Part shown: piece after piece, positions 31,634 to 39,322 of the stretch
Layout of the letters: each line of letters begins with the position of its first letter
Position numbering within the stretch: position 1 is the first letter of the stretch
NCBI GenBank assembly: GCA_938036785.1
Contig: CALHWE010000010.1
Coordinates: forward strand, 1 to 47,649
Source of the DNA: an uncultured Candidatus Saccharibacteria bacterium
GTDB taxonomy: Bacteria; Patescibacteriota; Saccharimonadia; Saccharimonadales; Saccharimonadaceae
Reading direction: 5' to 3'
Length of the DNA: 47,649 nt
Translations under genes and position numbers: made by a program
The notes under the pieces: generated by a model
Seen by the model: only the letters and a program-made list of their open reading frames with translations
What the model was told of the DNA's origin: nothing
The model's database searches: none

Positions 31634-32032
31634 ATGGTTAAAATTGCCATCATCGAAGACGACCAAACCATCAGCCAAATGTACCGCATGAAGTTCGAAG
31701 CGGCTGGCTTTGCGGTGGAAGTTGCAGGCGATGGCAAAGCTGGCATCATGCTCGTGCAACGGACTCACCCCGATATCATCCTGCTCGACCTCCAGATGCC
31801 CCACCTCAATGGTGCTGACACACTCGAGCACATCCGCGCTTACTCATGGGGTAAGGATATCCCTGTTATCGTCCTCACCAACCTTGGTCACGAAGAAGCC
31901 CCCAAAAAGCTCCAACACCTCGGTGTCCACAGCTACATTGTCAAAGCCGAGCTCACCCCCAGCCAAGTCGTCAAGCGAGTAGAGGAGGCTTTGGCGGAGC
32001 GTGGGGTAGCTGTTGCTAATATACACGGGTAG
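31634..32032 (+). CDS. Single-domain response regulator
   Basis: A 132-residue CheY-like receiver without an output domain. IAIIEDDQTI supplies the acidic pocket, IILLDLQMPHLNG holds the phospho-acceptor Asp, VIVLTNLG the Thr and YIVKAE the Lys, so all catalytic positions are present. It is the likely partner of the divergent kinase. With no DNA-binding domain its effect must be by protein contact, for example on motility, pili or another kinase. Leaderless start at 31634. Confidence 0.9.
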   Translation: MVKIAIIEDDQTISQMYRMKFEAAGFAVEVAGDGKAGIMLVQRTHPDIILLDLQMPHLNGADTLEHIRAYSWGKDIPVIVLTNLGHEEAPKKLQHLGVHSYIVKAELTPSQVVKRVEEALAERGVAVANIHG

Positions 32033-32150
32033 GTATTTATCAACCATCAGCAACACGAGAGTGGCAGCTCTGCCCTACATACAATTACATTGCCCCTTTT
32101 GCCTCTATTATTATCGTATACATCAAATTATTGCTTGCACAATCTAAGAG
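32033..32150. other. Short non-coding stretch at the composition boundary
   Basis: About 120 bases between the response regulator and the immunity-like gene, AT-rich in its second half. GGCAG-CT-CTGCC (near 32066) is a weak hairpin. Genes to its left use leaderless promoters; genes to its right are preceded by Shine-Dalgarno sites and are more GC-rich. If the window is chimeric, the join is likely here. Confidence 0.3.
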
Positions 32151-32699
32151 TCATCTCAACGACTTCTTTAAAAATCGCAAAGATATTTCAACAAGCCCTT
32201 GGTCGTAGGCCTTTGGTTCCACAATCGATAGTATCTTTGCTCGCTGCTGCTTGCTGGGTTCGAGTTCATCCGTCAGATCGACTATTCCTTGCAGGACACG
32301 CTGGTCAGTATGTGTCTCGGCAAGTCGGTAAAGGTCTGGCATGATGGCGCGTATCTTCTCGCGGCAGCGATCGGCTAGGTCGGTATTGCCTCGTTCTTTT
32401 TCTGATGGTGCTGACCAGCCGCAGGCGATTTCAACAAGGAGGTCGAGAGCAAAGCCGAGACCTAGTGTATTAAAGTTTCCAAGATGTATCTCGTTTGTGA
32501 CGATGGTGGTTACTGGTTCGGTAGCCTGATATAGATTGCGTTGGAAGAAGGCATTTCCCTCTATCTTCCAATATGCGTCATCAGCAACTTCTTCTTTGGT
32601 GGCGTGAAGCATGTTCCATATCGCGCCAGGGAGAGCTTGTGGGTCTTCATTGTCGGCGGTGCGCAGTTGAACCCATTCTATCTTGTATTCTTTGTACAT
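32151..32699 (-). CDS. Probable immunity protein for the deaminase toxin
   Basis: A 182-residue soluble, acidic protein of unknown family. It follows the deaminase-toxin gene directly, overlapping its 3' end by 53 bases, and GGAGGA lies eight to nine bases before its ATG. In polymorphic toxin systems the gene in this position encodes the immunity protein, and acidic proteins that neutralise a basic toxin domain are common (the toxin end here is Lys/Arg-rich). No motif proves the role; it is inferred from order and charge. Confidence 0.6.
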   Translation of the reverse strand: MYKEYKIEWVQLRTADNEDPQALPGAIWNMLHATKEEVADDAYWKIEGNAFFQRNLYQATEPVTTIVTNEIHLGNFNTLGLGFALDLLVEIACGWSAPSEKERGNTDLADRCREKIRAIMPDLYRLAETHTDQRVLQGIVDLTDELEPSKQQRAKILSIVEPKAYDQGLVEISLRFLKKSLR

Positions 32700-33456
32700 C
32701 CCAAGGTCCTCCTCGTTTATATAGTACTCCGTCAGGAAACTGTTCTTTTCTATACTTTTTTTGACAATTATAACATATTGCGACTTGTTTTCTATTTCGT
32801 GGTCGCACTGCCTCGATAAAGTGAACTTTACTGGGGTCTACGCCCAGTTTGTGTACGACCATGTCTTCGGCACATCCAAAGTTGCTGCTATAGCCACCGG
32901 CGACTCGACCGTCGTCCAAATACCCTGCTGTTACGGTCGCATGCAATGGCCCGACATGTAAAGCAACGTTAGTTCTTTCATTTCTTGCTGTATCCGGGAG
33001 TGTAACGAGTGCTGTAACGTTTGATGTTGATGACGTGGGGTTGATGGAGTTATGATGAGTGTGTGCTGTCGAAGTACTGGATGCCTTCTTGCTGTCGTTG
33101 GGGTTGTGGTGGTTCTTTGTGTTGGTTTTGTTTGTTTGTGCCAGTAGATGACTACTCTCGGAGGGGGGTGTATTGCTAGCTTGGGCAGTTCCGATGATTC
33201 TCGAGATCAACTCGTCGTTAGCATTGTTGTATGTCGTGATACAGCTTCCGGTGATGTTGGATATAAAGCCTTGTGCTGTTGCAAGGTTCTCCGCGGCATC
33301 TTGAGCGGCGTCGCTACAGTATGTGGATACTCGACTGCAGACATTGCTGAGAACTGCGCTAAGGTTGTCGAGTTTTCCTTGTGTGCCGCTGGTCGAAGTG
33401 AGTAGATCTCGGCCTCGATGTAGTTCGTCAATCACTTCCTGAAAGTTGTGCGACAT
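32647..33456 (-). CDS. Secreted deaminase toxin with WXG-like N-terminus
   Basis: A 269-residue protein with three parts. Residues 1-95 are helical and resemble in length and composition the small proteins encoded upstream (type VII substrate-like, but without a WXG motif). Residues 95-150 are a Ser/Thr/Asn/His-rich linker. Residues 160-269 carry a deaminase-like zinc motif: CAE (195-197) and CYNC (228-231) with a preceding strand TVTAGYLDDGRVAGGYS, as in toxin deaminases of the cytidine-deaminase superfamily. Such toxins convert cytosine or adenine in nucleic acids or nucleotides of the target cell. It is encoded behind the FtsK-like gene and before the immunity candidate. GGACAGCACGCA precedes the ATG. 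Family assignment within the superfamily needs structural modelling. Confidence 0.72.
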   Translation of the reverse strand: MSHNFQEVIDELHRGRDLLTSTSGTQGKLDNLSAVLSNVCSRVSTYCSDAAQDAAENLATAQGFISNITGSCITTYNNANDELISRIIGTAQASNTPPSESSHLLAQTNKTNTKNHHNPNDSKKASSTSTAHTHHNSINPTSSTSNVTALVTLPDTARNERTNVALHVGPLHATVTAGYLDDGRVAGGYSSNFGCAEDMVVHKLGVDPSKVHFIEAVRPRNRKQVAICYNCQKKYRKEQFPDGVLYKRGGPWDVQRIQDRMGSTAHRRQ

Positions 33457-33474
33457 TGCGTGCTGTCCTTGGTG

Positions 33475-33738
33475 TTAGGCGCCCGGGGGTGGGTCAAGTG
33501 GAATAGCTTCGATATTGCTTATTGCGTAGTTGATCTGATCGGCGCACGACTTCAGATGACCTCTTGCTGCTGTCATTTCTTGCAGCATCACCTCGGTGAG
33601 TTGATGGCCGTCGGCGGCGCTGTGGGTAATTGCGGCCACGTCTTGGGTGCTGGTGTTGGCTTCTGCTACCAAGCCAAGTGCGTCTTGTAGCTCCTGGAGG
33701 AGCTCCTGCTTCGCCTCTTCGCTAATGGTTTCTGGCAT
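33475..33738 (-). CDS. Small helical protein 3 (WXG100-size)
   Basis: An 87-residue, acidic helical protein with no signal peptide and no Trp. Its size, predicted helix-turn-helix hairpin (KQELLQELQDALGLV and EVMLQEMTAARGHL) and position between the FtsK-like ATPase and a toxin suggest a type VII-like substrate or partner. The C-terminus ends PLDPPPGA, a flexible tail. It starts 7 bases after protein 2. No Shine-Dalgarno is obvious, so it may be translated by coupling. Confidence 0.6.
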   Translation of the reverse strand: MPETISEEAKQELLQELQDALGLVAEANTSTQDVAAITHSAADGHQLTEVMLQEMTAARGHLKSCADQINYAISNIEAIPLDPPPGA

Positions 33739-33745
33739 GAGAGGG

Positions 33746-34006
33746 CTACTGCTGTGCGTGCTGGACGAAGTCGTCGACGGCGGAGCTGAGCTGGCTCATG
33801 GCGGCGGCGCAGCTCTCGAGAGCTTGGCTGGCGGTGCGAACTTGCTGGGCGGCGCTTTCGCCCGTTTGGGAGGGTGCGGTGACGGACTGCAGCTCATCTG
33901 CCTTCTGAGACAAGGACTGGGCGGTGGCGCTAGTACCGGTGCTGAGCTGGGTGGCGTTGCTGCCGATCTGCTGGGCAGCAGCGACGACGTTGGCGAGGGC
34001 GGGCAT
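33746..34006 (-). CDS. Small helical protein 2 (WXG100-size)
   Basis: An 86-residue protein rich in Ala, Gln, Ser and Thr, predicted to form two helices separated near residues 55-60. The true start is MPALANVV at 34006 with AGGAG eight bases upstream; the longer frame upstream is Arg/Pro/Ser-rich out-of-phase reading of the neighbouring gene. No WXG motif, Trp or signal peptide. It is similar in layout to its neighbours and probably a paralogue or heterodimer partner. Confidence 0.65.
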   Translation of the reverse strand: MPALANVVAAAQQIGSNATQLSTGTSATAQSLSQKADELQSVTAPSQTGESAAQQVRTASQALESCAAAMSQLSSAVDDFVQHAQQ

Positions 34007-34028
34007 AGCGGTGCTCCTGTTTCGTGTC

Positions 34029-34283
34029 TTAGAGGTTGATGACTTGCTGGCAGCCGTCTGCGGATTCGTTAAGCGCACTCTCGGCCCCGCCGAGGCTGTC
34101 GAGCGCCTGGCTGAGAGCGGCGAGCATGCGCTGCTCGTGGCCGGCGTTGTCGCCGTGCAGTTCGGACGTGACGAGGGTGATGGAGTCCTCGGTCTTGGTC
34201 TTGAAGCTGGCGATCTGCGAGAGCTGGTCTTCGATCTGCTGCTTGATGGACTCGACGGTGGCGAGGACGTCGGCGAGAGACAT
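34029..34283 (-). CDS. Small helical protein 1 (WXG100-size)
   Basis: An 84-residue helical protein with a heptad-like first helix (VLATVESIKQQIEDQLSQIA) and a second helix (HEQRMLAALSQALDSLGG). Its tail is SADGCQQVINL. No WXG motif is present. It is the first small gene downstream of the FtsK-like ATPase, 69 bases from its stop, with GAAAGG 11 bases before the ATG. The three consecutive small proteins would fit a secreted hetero-oligomer. Confidence 0.65.
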   Translation of the reverse strand: MSLADVLATVESIKQQIEDQLSQIASFKTKTEDSITLVTSELHGDNAGHEQRMLAALSQALDSLGGAESALNESADGCQQVINL

Positions 34284-34352
34284 AGTGCGGGTACCTTTCG
34301 ACGCGGCGGTGGAGAGAGGGAGATGCTGAGCCTGGTGGAGCGGCGCATCCAG

Positions 34353-36671
34353 TCAGCTGATGCGGCTGTACGGGATGACGAGCTGTGGATTGCTCATGGT
34401 GGCGCTGTCCCAGACGAGGGCGCGGTTGTCCTGCGGCGTCCAGCGCAGGATGGGCTGCTTGAAGGCCTCGCGGGCTGAAGAATGGTCGAGGTGCATGGCA
34501 ATGCGGATGTCGAAGTTGTTGTCGCCGCCGAGCCCGACCATGGCTTTGAAGGAGGAGTACTTGTTCCACCAGCCCAGGAGGTGGATGCCGGCCAGCGGAC
34601 CATTGGCGAAGAGCGTCTTGATCTTGGTGGTGTCGCTGCGCCACCGTTCCAGGCCGAGGCCGATGATGTAGACCGGCGGCGCACTGGCGTCGTCGGCTGT
34701 GGCTGCGGCTCGCTCGACCAGTTCGTCGACGAGAGCATCTGCCTGGTGCTTGTCGACAACGCGGTAGGTGCTGCCAAGCCTGGTGAGTTGGCGCTCGAAG
34801 TGGCTGCGCACGTTGTCGTGCTCTGGTGAGTGCCAGTTGCCGGCGAGATCGAGGACGATGATCTCGGCGGCTGGTGTGCTATGCAGGAGGGAGAGCGCAG
34901 TGTTGAGCAGGATGGTGTGGCCTGGGCCGGTGCCGAATAGAGCCAGGTTACGGCCGACGTCGGTGGAGAATTCCGCTGCGACTGGCGCGACGCCGACGGT
35001 GATGCGGCGGCCGAGCATGGCGTGCCTGCTCGGCAGGTTCGTCAGGAAGCGTTCGTCGTCGCGTAGATTGAGGCGGTGTTCGCCCTCGAAGACTTCTGGT
35101 GGGGTGACGGTGTCTCGGGCCTGCTGCCACCAGGCGGTGCGCAGCTCGGCCAGGATGGCTTCGTCGGCATAGGCGATGGTGGTCTTGCGGTTGGAGGACA
35201 GCTCGCCGTAGTCGAGGTTGACAATGGCTTCTCGAGACCTGATGTGGCTGGCGGCATCATTCTTGAGGCCGAGCGTGGCGTGGGACTCCGCCAGGGAGTT
35301 CTTCAGCGCCAGACGCACCGGGATCTGAGCGAACAGCGCCTGACCAGTGGTGCCCCCAAGCATGCCGCCACTGCCAATGGTCTGCGAGGCCAGAATGAAG
35401 TGGATGCCGCAGGCGCGGAACAGCCGGGCACCTTTGATGATGAGATCGCTGGCGGTCGTGGCGACGGTATCTTGGTCGGCGAAGAGCATCTGGAACTCGT
35501 CGATGACCACCACAATGCGGGGCATGACGGCCTCGGGATTGGCCAGGCGGTACTGGCGGATGTTCTGCACGCCAGCGGCCTTGAAGGTAGCCATGCGCTG
35601 GCGGTAGATGGCGAAGAGATGGCGCAGGACGTTGACGCCGTACTCCCGATCGGCGTCCAGCCCCAGCACGCGGGCGTGCGGCAGGAATGAGCCAGTGATC
35701 GGGTCTGGGGCGAATGCCTGGAGGGTGACACCTTCCTTGAAGTCGAGCATGTAGAACTCGACCTCGCTGGGGGAGTAGCGCTGGCACAGGGAGTGCACCA
35801 CCACCGAGATGAGGTTGGACTTGCCCTGCCCAACTGCGCCGGTGATCAGGGCGTTGTGACGCTGGTTGAGCTCGTCGCCGAGGGTGACCTCGATGGTGGA
35901 CATCCCGTAGGTGCCGACCGCAAAGCTGACGCCGTCCCGACTGGACTGCGACCACGGGGCATCGAGCGGCTGCACCTCGCTGAAGGCCACTGGCTCCACC
36001 TGCGCCGACGCGACAGCGGACGCCACGTGGCGGCTGGCTGAGATCAGTTCATCGGCGCTCTGCGGGTCGAAGCGGCCCCGTACTGCGCCGTCAGCGTCGT
36101 AGACCGTGTGCTCCTCAACATCGCACAGCTGCGTCAGGTTGACGATCTCCTTGTTGACGTTGACCGTCATGGAGTGGATGAGGAAGGTGACGCCGGCGGC
36201 TGGGCCGGCTTTGAGCAGGACGGTGAGCTTGTCCTTGATCTCGTCACTTAGCAGGTCGTAGATCGTCGAGAGGACGACCAGCTTGAAGCCGTCAACCTTG
36301 GGAGACAGCTGCCGACGGAACTCCAGCAGGCTCTCTGTGCGGCCCTGGATGACGTTGAGCACTGAGCGCACATGGTCGTGCAGGTACTTGATGGTCTCGT
36401 TCAGCTCCTGCACGTCGTTGATGTGGCGCAGGATCTTCTCCCCGCCACTGTTGACCTCCTGAAACGGTGCCGCAATGCCCCTGAGCGCATCATCGAAAAC
36501 GAGCACCTCCAACTGCCCTGGTGCCGTGTGGGCCAGTGCATTGGCGAGGGCGAACTGGGCAAACCGCACCGAGTCAGCCCGGTCATAATCATCGATCCAG
36601 ATGTGACTACGACCGATAAAGTCCAGGTGGCCACCTCGAAGTCGCAACTGGTCAGCAACACGTGTATCCAT
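34353..36671 (-). CDS. Soluble FtsK/EccC-like ATPase
   Basis: A 772-residue ATPase of the FtsK/SpoIIIE superfamily, related to EccC/EssC motors of type VII secretion. An N-terminal regulatory domain (about 1-240) is followed by the first ATPase domain with Walker A GAVGQGKS (278-285), LDFKEGVTL, Walker B VVIDEFQMLF (388-397) and the SQTIGSGG sensor region. The second domain has GTGPGHT (580-587), where the Walker Lys is His, so it is probably degenerate and regulatory. No transmembrane segments or FHA domain are seen, unlike typical EccC/EssC. AAGGA lies 9 bases before the ATG. The membrane link may come from the neighbouring TPR protein. Confidence 0.82.
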   Translation of the reverse strand: MDTRVADQLRLRGGHLDFIGRSHIWIDDYDRADSVRFAQFALANALAHTAPGQLEVLVFDDALRGIAAPFQEVNSGGEKILRHINDVQELNETIKYLHDHVRSVLNVIQGRTESLLEFRRQLSPKVDGFKLVVLSTIYDLLSDEIKDKLTVLLKAGPAAGVTFLIHSMTVNVNKEIVNLTQLCDVEEHTVYDADGAVRGRFDPQSADELISASRHVASAVASAQVEPVAFSEVQPLDAPWSQSSRDGVSFAVGTYGMSTIEVTLGDELNQRHNALITGAVGQGKSNLISVVVHSLCQRYSPSEVEFYMLDFKEGVTLQAFAPDPITGSFLPHARVLGLDADREYGVNVLRHLFAIYRQRMATFKAAGVQNIRQYRLANPEAVMPRIVVVIDEFQMLFADQDTVATTASDLIIKGARLFRACGIHFILASQTIGSGGMLGGTTGQALFAQIPVRLALKNSLAESHATLGLKNDAASHIRSREAIVNLDYGELSSNRKTTIAYADEAILAELRTAWWQQARDTVTPPEVFEGEHRLNLRDDERFLTNLPSRHAMLGRRITVGVAPVAAEFSTDVGRNLALFGTGPGHTILLNTALSLLHSTPAAEIIVLDLAGNWHSPEHDNVRSHFERQLTRLGSTYRVVDKHQADALVDELVERAAATADDASAPPVYIIGLGLERWRSDTTKIKTLFANGPLAGIHLLGWWNKYSSFKAMVGLGGDNNFDIRIAMHLDHSSAREAFKQPILRWTPQDNRALVWDSATMSNPQLVIPYSRIS

Positions 36672-36697
36672 GGTGATAATTCCTTGACGCTGTCGAG

Positions 36698-38185
36698 TTA
36701 GTTAGATTCAATGTCCGTTTTCATCTCGCGCAACTGGCTCTCAACTGCCTTGATTTCGACGGCACCAAGTGAACGTGCGCGCCCCTGAGCGGCTCGAGCC
36801 TTCTTCTGCGCAGCGCGAGCGTCGCGGCAGGCCTTCTCGTATTTGCCCGTATCCTGATCGTGGCTCTGCAGGACTGTGAAGTATCCCAATATCCCGATCA
36901 ATGGGAATATGAGCCCCATGCAAAGCGTGTTGTCTCCAGTTGAATAAGCGGCGATGCCGATAAGGGCTGCAATGCCGAGAGACCATAGTAAAATGTTGAC
37001 GCTTGGCGGTTCGCCAGGCTTCAGGTGGTCAGTGTCAGCCAACTCGTCGCTCGGGGCGTTCTTGATTGCAGTGATGCGCTTTTCGATGAGCTCGAGGCGG
37101 TTGATATGGGCCTCGACGAAGGTTGATAGCTTCGACGCCATGTGTGGCGGGATATTCTGATTCGCGATATGGTCGCGCATGCTGCGGAAGTCATTCAAGG
37201 AGTTGGCAACGTCACTTTCTTTGAGGTTGCCTTTTTCGTAAGCTCGAGTAATTTTGTCGACGCTGTAGTGGAAGTGCAGACATTTTGCTTCTAACGCTAC
37301 GTAGCAGGCTTGGTAGACTCTATGTATGACTATTTCATCTTCGATTTCTGCTCCGACTTTCAGGGCAATCAGGCAGATGTCGATGGCTTTGTCGTACTGG
37401 TCGAGTCTCGTGTATGAATTTGACGCTCTCCATGCTACGGCGCAGAAAGTAAATGGCTCTGCTTCTTGAAGTGCGCGAAGGTAGCACTCGATCGCGTTGG
37501 CGTGCTGCTCGATCGTGCCGAAGCAGACGCCGCGAACGAAATTGACGTCGGCGACGTACTCTTTTTCTAGATCGAGGACATACGATTCGTCGGCGTACTC
37601 CTTGGCCTTTCGGTACGTTTGCCGCTTCTCTGCGTCGCTACCCCATGCCTCAGCAAGTTCTACCCACGCTGACACGACGTAGCATTGTGGGTTGTCGTTC
37701 TCCGCGCTGCGGGCTTTCGCTGCTGCAATCTTAGCGGGGCCATTGTCGCCAACGAAGTAATACTTCCATGACTCGTTGATCCAGTCGGTCTTCTTTTCGG
37801 TCTTGATGACTTGCGGGGACTGCTTCAGTGACTCGTCATAGGTGTGCCGTGACTCGTCGCTCTGAAATGCTTGAAGCGCCTTCTCTATGAGCCTAAGCTT
37901 CTCTTTCGCTTCTTTGCCTTCTCGCCCACTTCGCACTCCGAGCGTTCGCCACTGACGCTGAACCTTCTTGAGATCATTAAGAATTTTTTGGGTTGAATCT
38001 TCTCTGTGGAGTGCGAACTCTTCGTAGTAATCGACCACGGCATTCGTCTGCTCATATGCCATCTCAGGGGTTCCTAACTCAACGATTCGGGATTCGGAGA
38101 GGAAAGCGAAGCGAGTGGTGGACGCATCGTTGCGCACAGGCGCTGGTGCTGCGTCTGATTTGCACTCGCTTGGCGGAACCGACAT
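36698..38185 (-). CDS. TPR-like protein with C-terminal membrane segments
   Basis: A 495-residue protein. Residues about 140-300 look like tetratricopeptide-type helical repeats (AIECYLRALQEAEPFTFCAV and AIDICLIALKVGAE are two clear units). After an acidic linker, two adjacent hydrophobic segments (about 395-440, WSLGIAALIGIAAY and LIFPLIGILGYF) place it in the membrane with a Lys/Arg-rich coiled-coil C-terminus inside. It starts the operon that continues with the FtsK-like ATPase, 26 bases apart. It could be the membrane adaptor for the soluble ATPase. Alternative in-frame starts exist (for example MAYEQTN, 41 residues in). No ribosome binding site is obvious at 38185. Confidence 0.65.
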   Translation of the reverse strand: MSVPPSECKSDAAPAPVRNDASTTRFAFLSESRIVELGTPEMAYEQTNAVVDYYEEFALHREDSTQKILNDLKKVQRQWRTLGVRSGREGKEAKEKLRLIEKALQAFQSDESRHTYDESLKQSPQVIKTEKKTDWINESWKYYFVGDNGPAKIAAAKARSAENDNPQCYVVSAWVELAEAWGSDAEKRQTYRKAKEYADESYVLDLEKEYVADVNFVRGVCFGTIEQHANAIECYLRALQEAEPFTFCAVAWRASNSYTRLDQYDKAIDICLIALKVGAEIEDEIVIHRVYQACYVALEAKCLHFHYSVDKITRAYEKGNLKESDVANSLNDFRSMRDHIANQNIPPHMASKLSTFVEAHINRLELIEKRITAIKNAPSDELADTDHLKPGEPPSVNILLWSLGIAALIGIAAYSTGDNTLCMGLIFPLIGILGYFTVLQSHDQDTGKYEKACRDARAAQKKARAAQGRARSLGAVEIKAVESQLREMKTDIESN

Positions 38186-38683
38186 TAGTGAGACCGCGGC
38201 GTAATCGACCAGTATGAGTGTTGAGACTCAGAAGTTATATCTACCGAGGGGTGCCGACATGTGGTATCGCGCGTGCGTCGCCGGATTGGCAGACCGCGCT
38301 GGTGAAGGGCTACAAGCGTGTCGTGCTTGTCTTGTGGTGATTCACGGTGAGCCCATAGTTATCACTGAAGCGCGGTCGTTGACTAAGTGGAATTGCATTT
38401 TTGCGGCATCTCACTATGTGGGCGCTGGAATCGGTAGTGGGCGATGCTGAGCCGCCATTGTTGGTGTTGAAGTGTCAGCCGAAATGCTGCGCTGCGCACG
38501 TTTTTTGTTGCGACGATTGAGTAAGATGACTTCGCTGGCCGACTGAAAGATCGTTGAGAATTACCTGATAGTCGCAATGGAGGTGTTGGGAGCGTAGTGC
38601 CGTAACTAATCTGTCTGCTGGTGCTGGCCAGCTGCGTCTGCTGGCTTGGTTGTTGAATCATGCGTCGTGATGAGGAGATCGAT
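38186..38683. other. Intergenic region between divergent operons
   Basis: About 500 bases between the TPR gene and the first LuxR-type regulator. A frame at 38214-38450 (78 residues, plus strand) starts with ATG but has no ribosome binding site and no recognisable features; I do not annotate it as a gene. No convincing -35/-10 pair is seen. A regulatory region for both operons is expected here, and the LuxR-type regulators are natural candidates to bind it. Confidence 0.35.
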
Positions 38684-39322
38684 GTGGATCAGGCGTGCTC
38701 GATCATTGTGGTTGACGACCACGACATCATTGCCAAGGGCTGCCGCCTGGTGTTTGAGGATGCCGGAATGCCGTGGTCGGTGCGCTGGTACGCCAGCCTG
38801 CGTGATGTGGAGTGGCCCGATGGCCGGGTGCTGGTGATCCTGGATCTGCGGCTGGAGGATGGCTCGACACCGACGCAGAACCTGCACGAGATTGAGCGGC
38901 GCGGCCTGCCGGTCATTGCTTATACATCGGCGGAGAGCCCGATCCTGGTGCGTGAGGCGATCGCCGGGGGAGTGCTGGCGATTGTGCGTAAGTCTGGGCC
39001 GTCGAGCGACCTGGTGCGAGCAATCCAGGATGCGCTGGACGGCAGGCCGAGCGCGAGCTTGGACTGGGCAGCGGCGCTGGATGCCGACGAGGACTTCGTC
39101 GTCGACTACCTGGCACCAATCGAGGCCGACGTCCTGGCGCACTATGCGGAGGGAGAGAAGTCTGAGACGGTGGCCCGGATCCTGAACCTGTCGAAGAACA
39201 CGGTCAACACCTATGTGGCGCGCATCCGGGACAAGTACCGTGCTGCTGGGCGGCCGGCTGACACTCGTGTCGACCTCTTCCGCCGGGCAGCTGAGGATGG
39301 GCTGGTGAGCTACTATGACTGA
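38684..39322 (+). CDS. LuxR/NarL-type response regulator 1
   Basis: A 212-residue regulator. The receiver begins SIIVVDDHDIIAKG with the acidic pair. It continues VLVILDLRLEDGS with the phospho-acceptor Asp, VIAYTSAES and IVRKSG with the conserved Lys. The C-terminal LuxR helix-turn-helix is VLAHYAEGEKSETVARILNL, then SKNTVNTYVARIRDKYRA. A GTG at 38684 has GAGGAG six bases upstream and aligns with the start of the second regulator (both DQACSII), whereas an ATG 24 bases earlier has no ribosome binding site; the GTG is preferred. The stop overlaps the kinase ATG by 8 bases, so kinase and regulator are one unit. Confidence 0.85.
   Translation: MDQACSIIVVDDHDIIAKGCRLVFEDAGMPWSVRWYASLRDVEWPDGRVLVILDLRLEDGSTPTQNLHEIERRGLPVIAYTSAESPILVREAIAGGVLAIVRKSGPSSDLVRAIQDALDGRPSASLDWAAALDADEDFVVDYLAPIEADVLAHYAEGEKSETVARILNLSKNTVNTYVARIRDKYRAAGRPADTRVDLFRRAAEDGLVSYYD

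Noticed and set aside
35076..35690. 204-residue plus-strand frame antisense to the FtsK-like ATPase
   Set aside because: It is the complement of a well supported ATPase gene in GC-rich DNA, where long antisense frames are expected.
38214..38450. 78-residue plus-strand frame between the two divergent operons
   Set aside because: No ribosome binding site or leaderless promoter and no recognisable feature; it could be real but I cannot support it.
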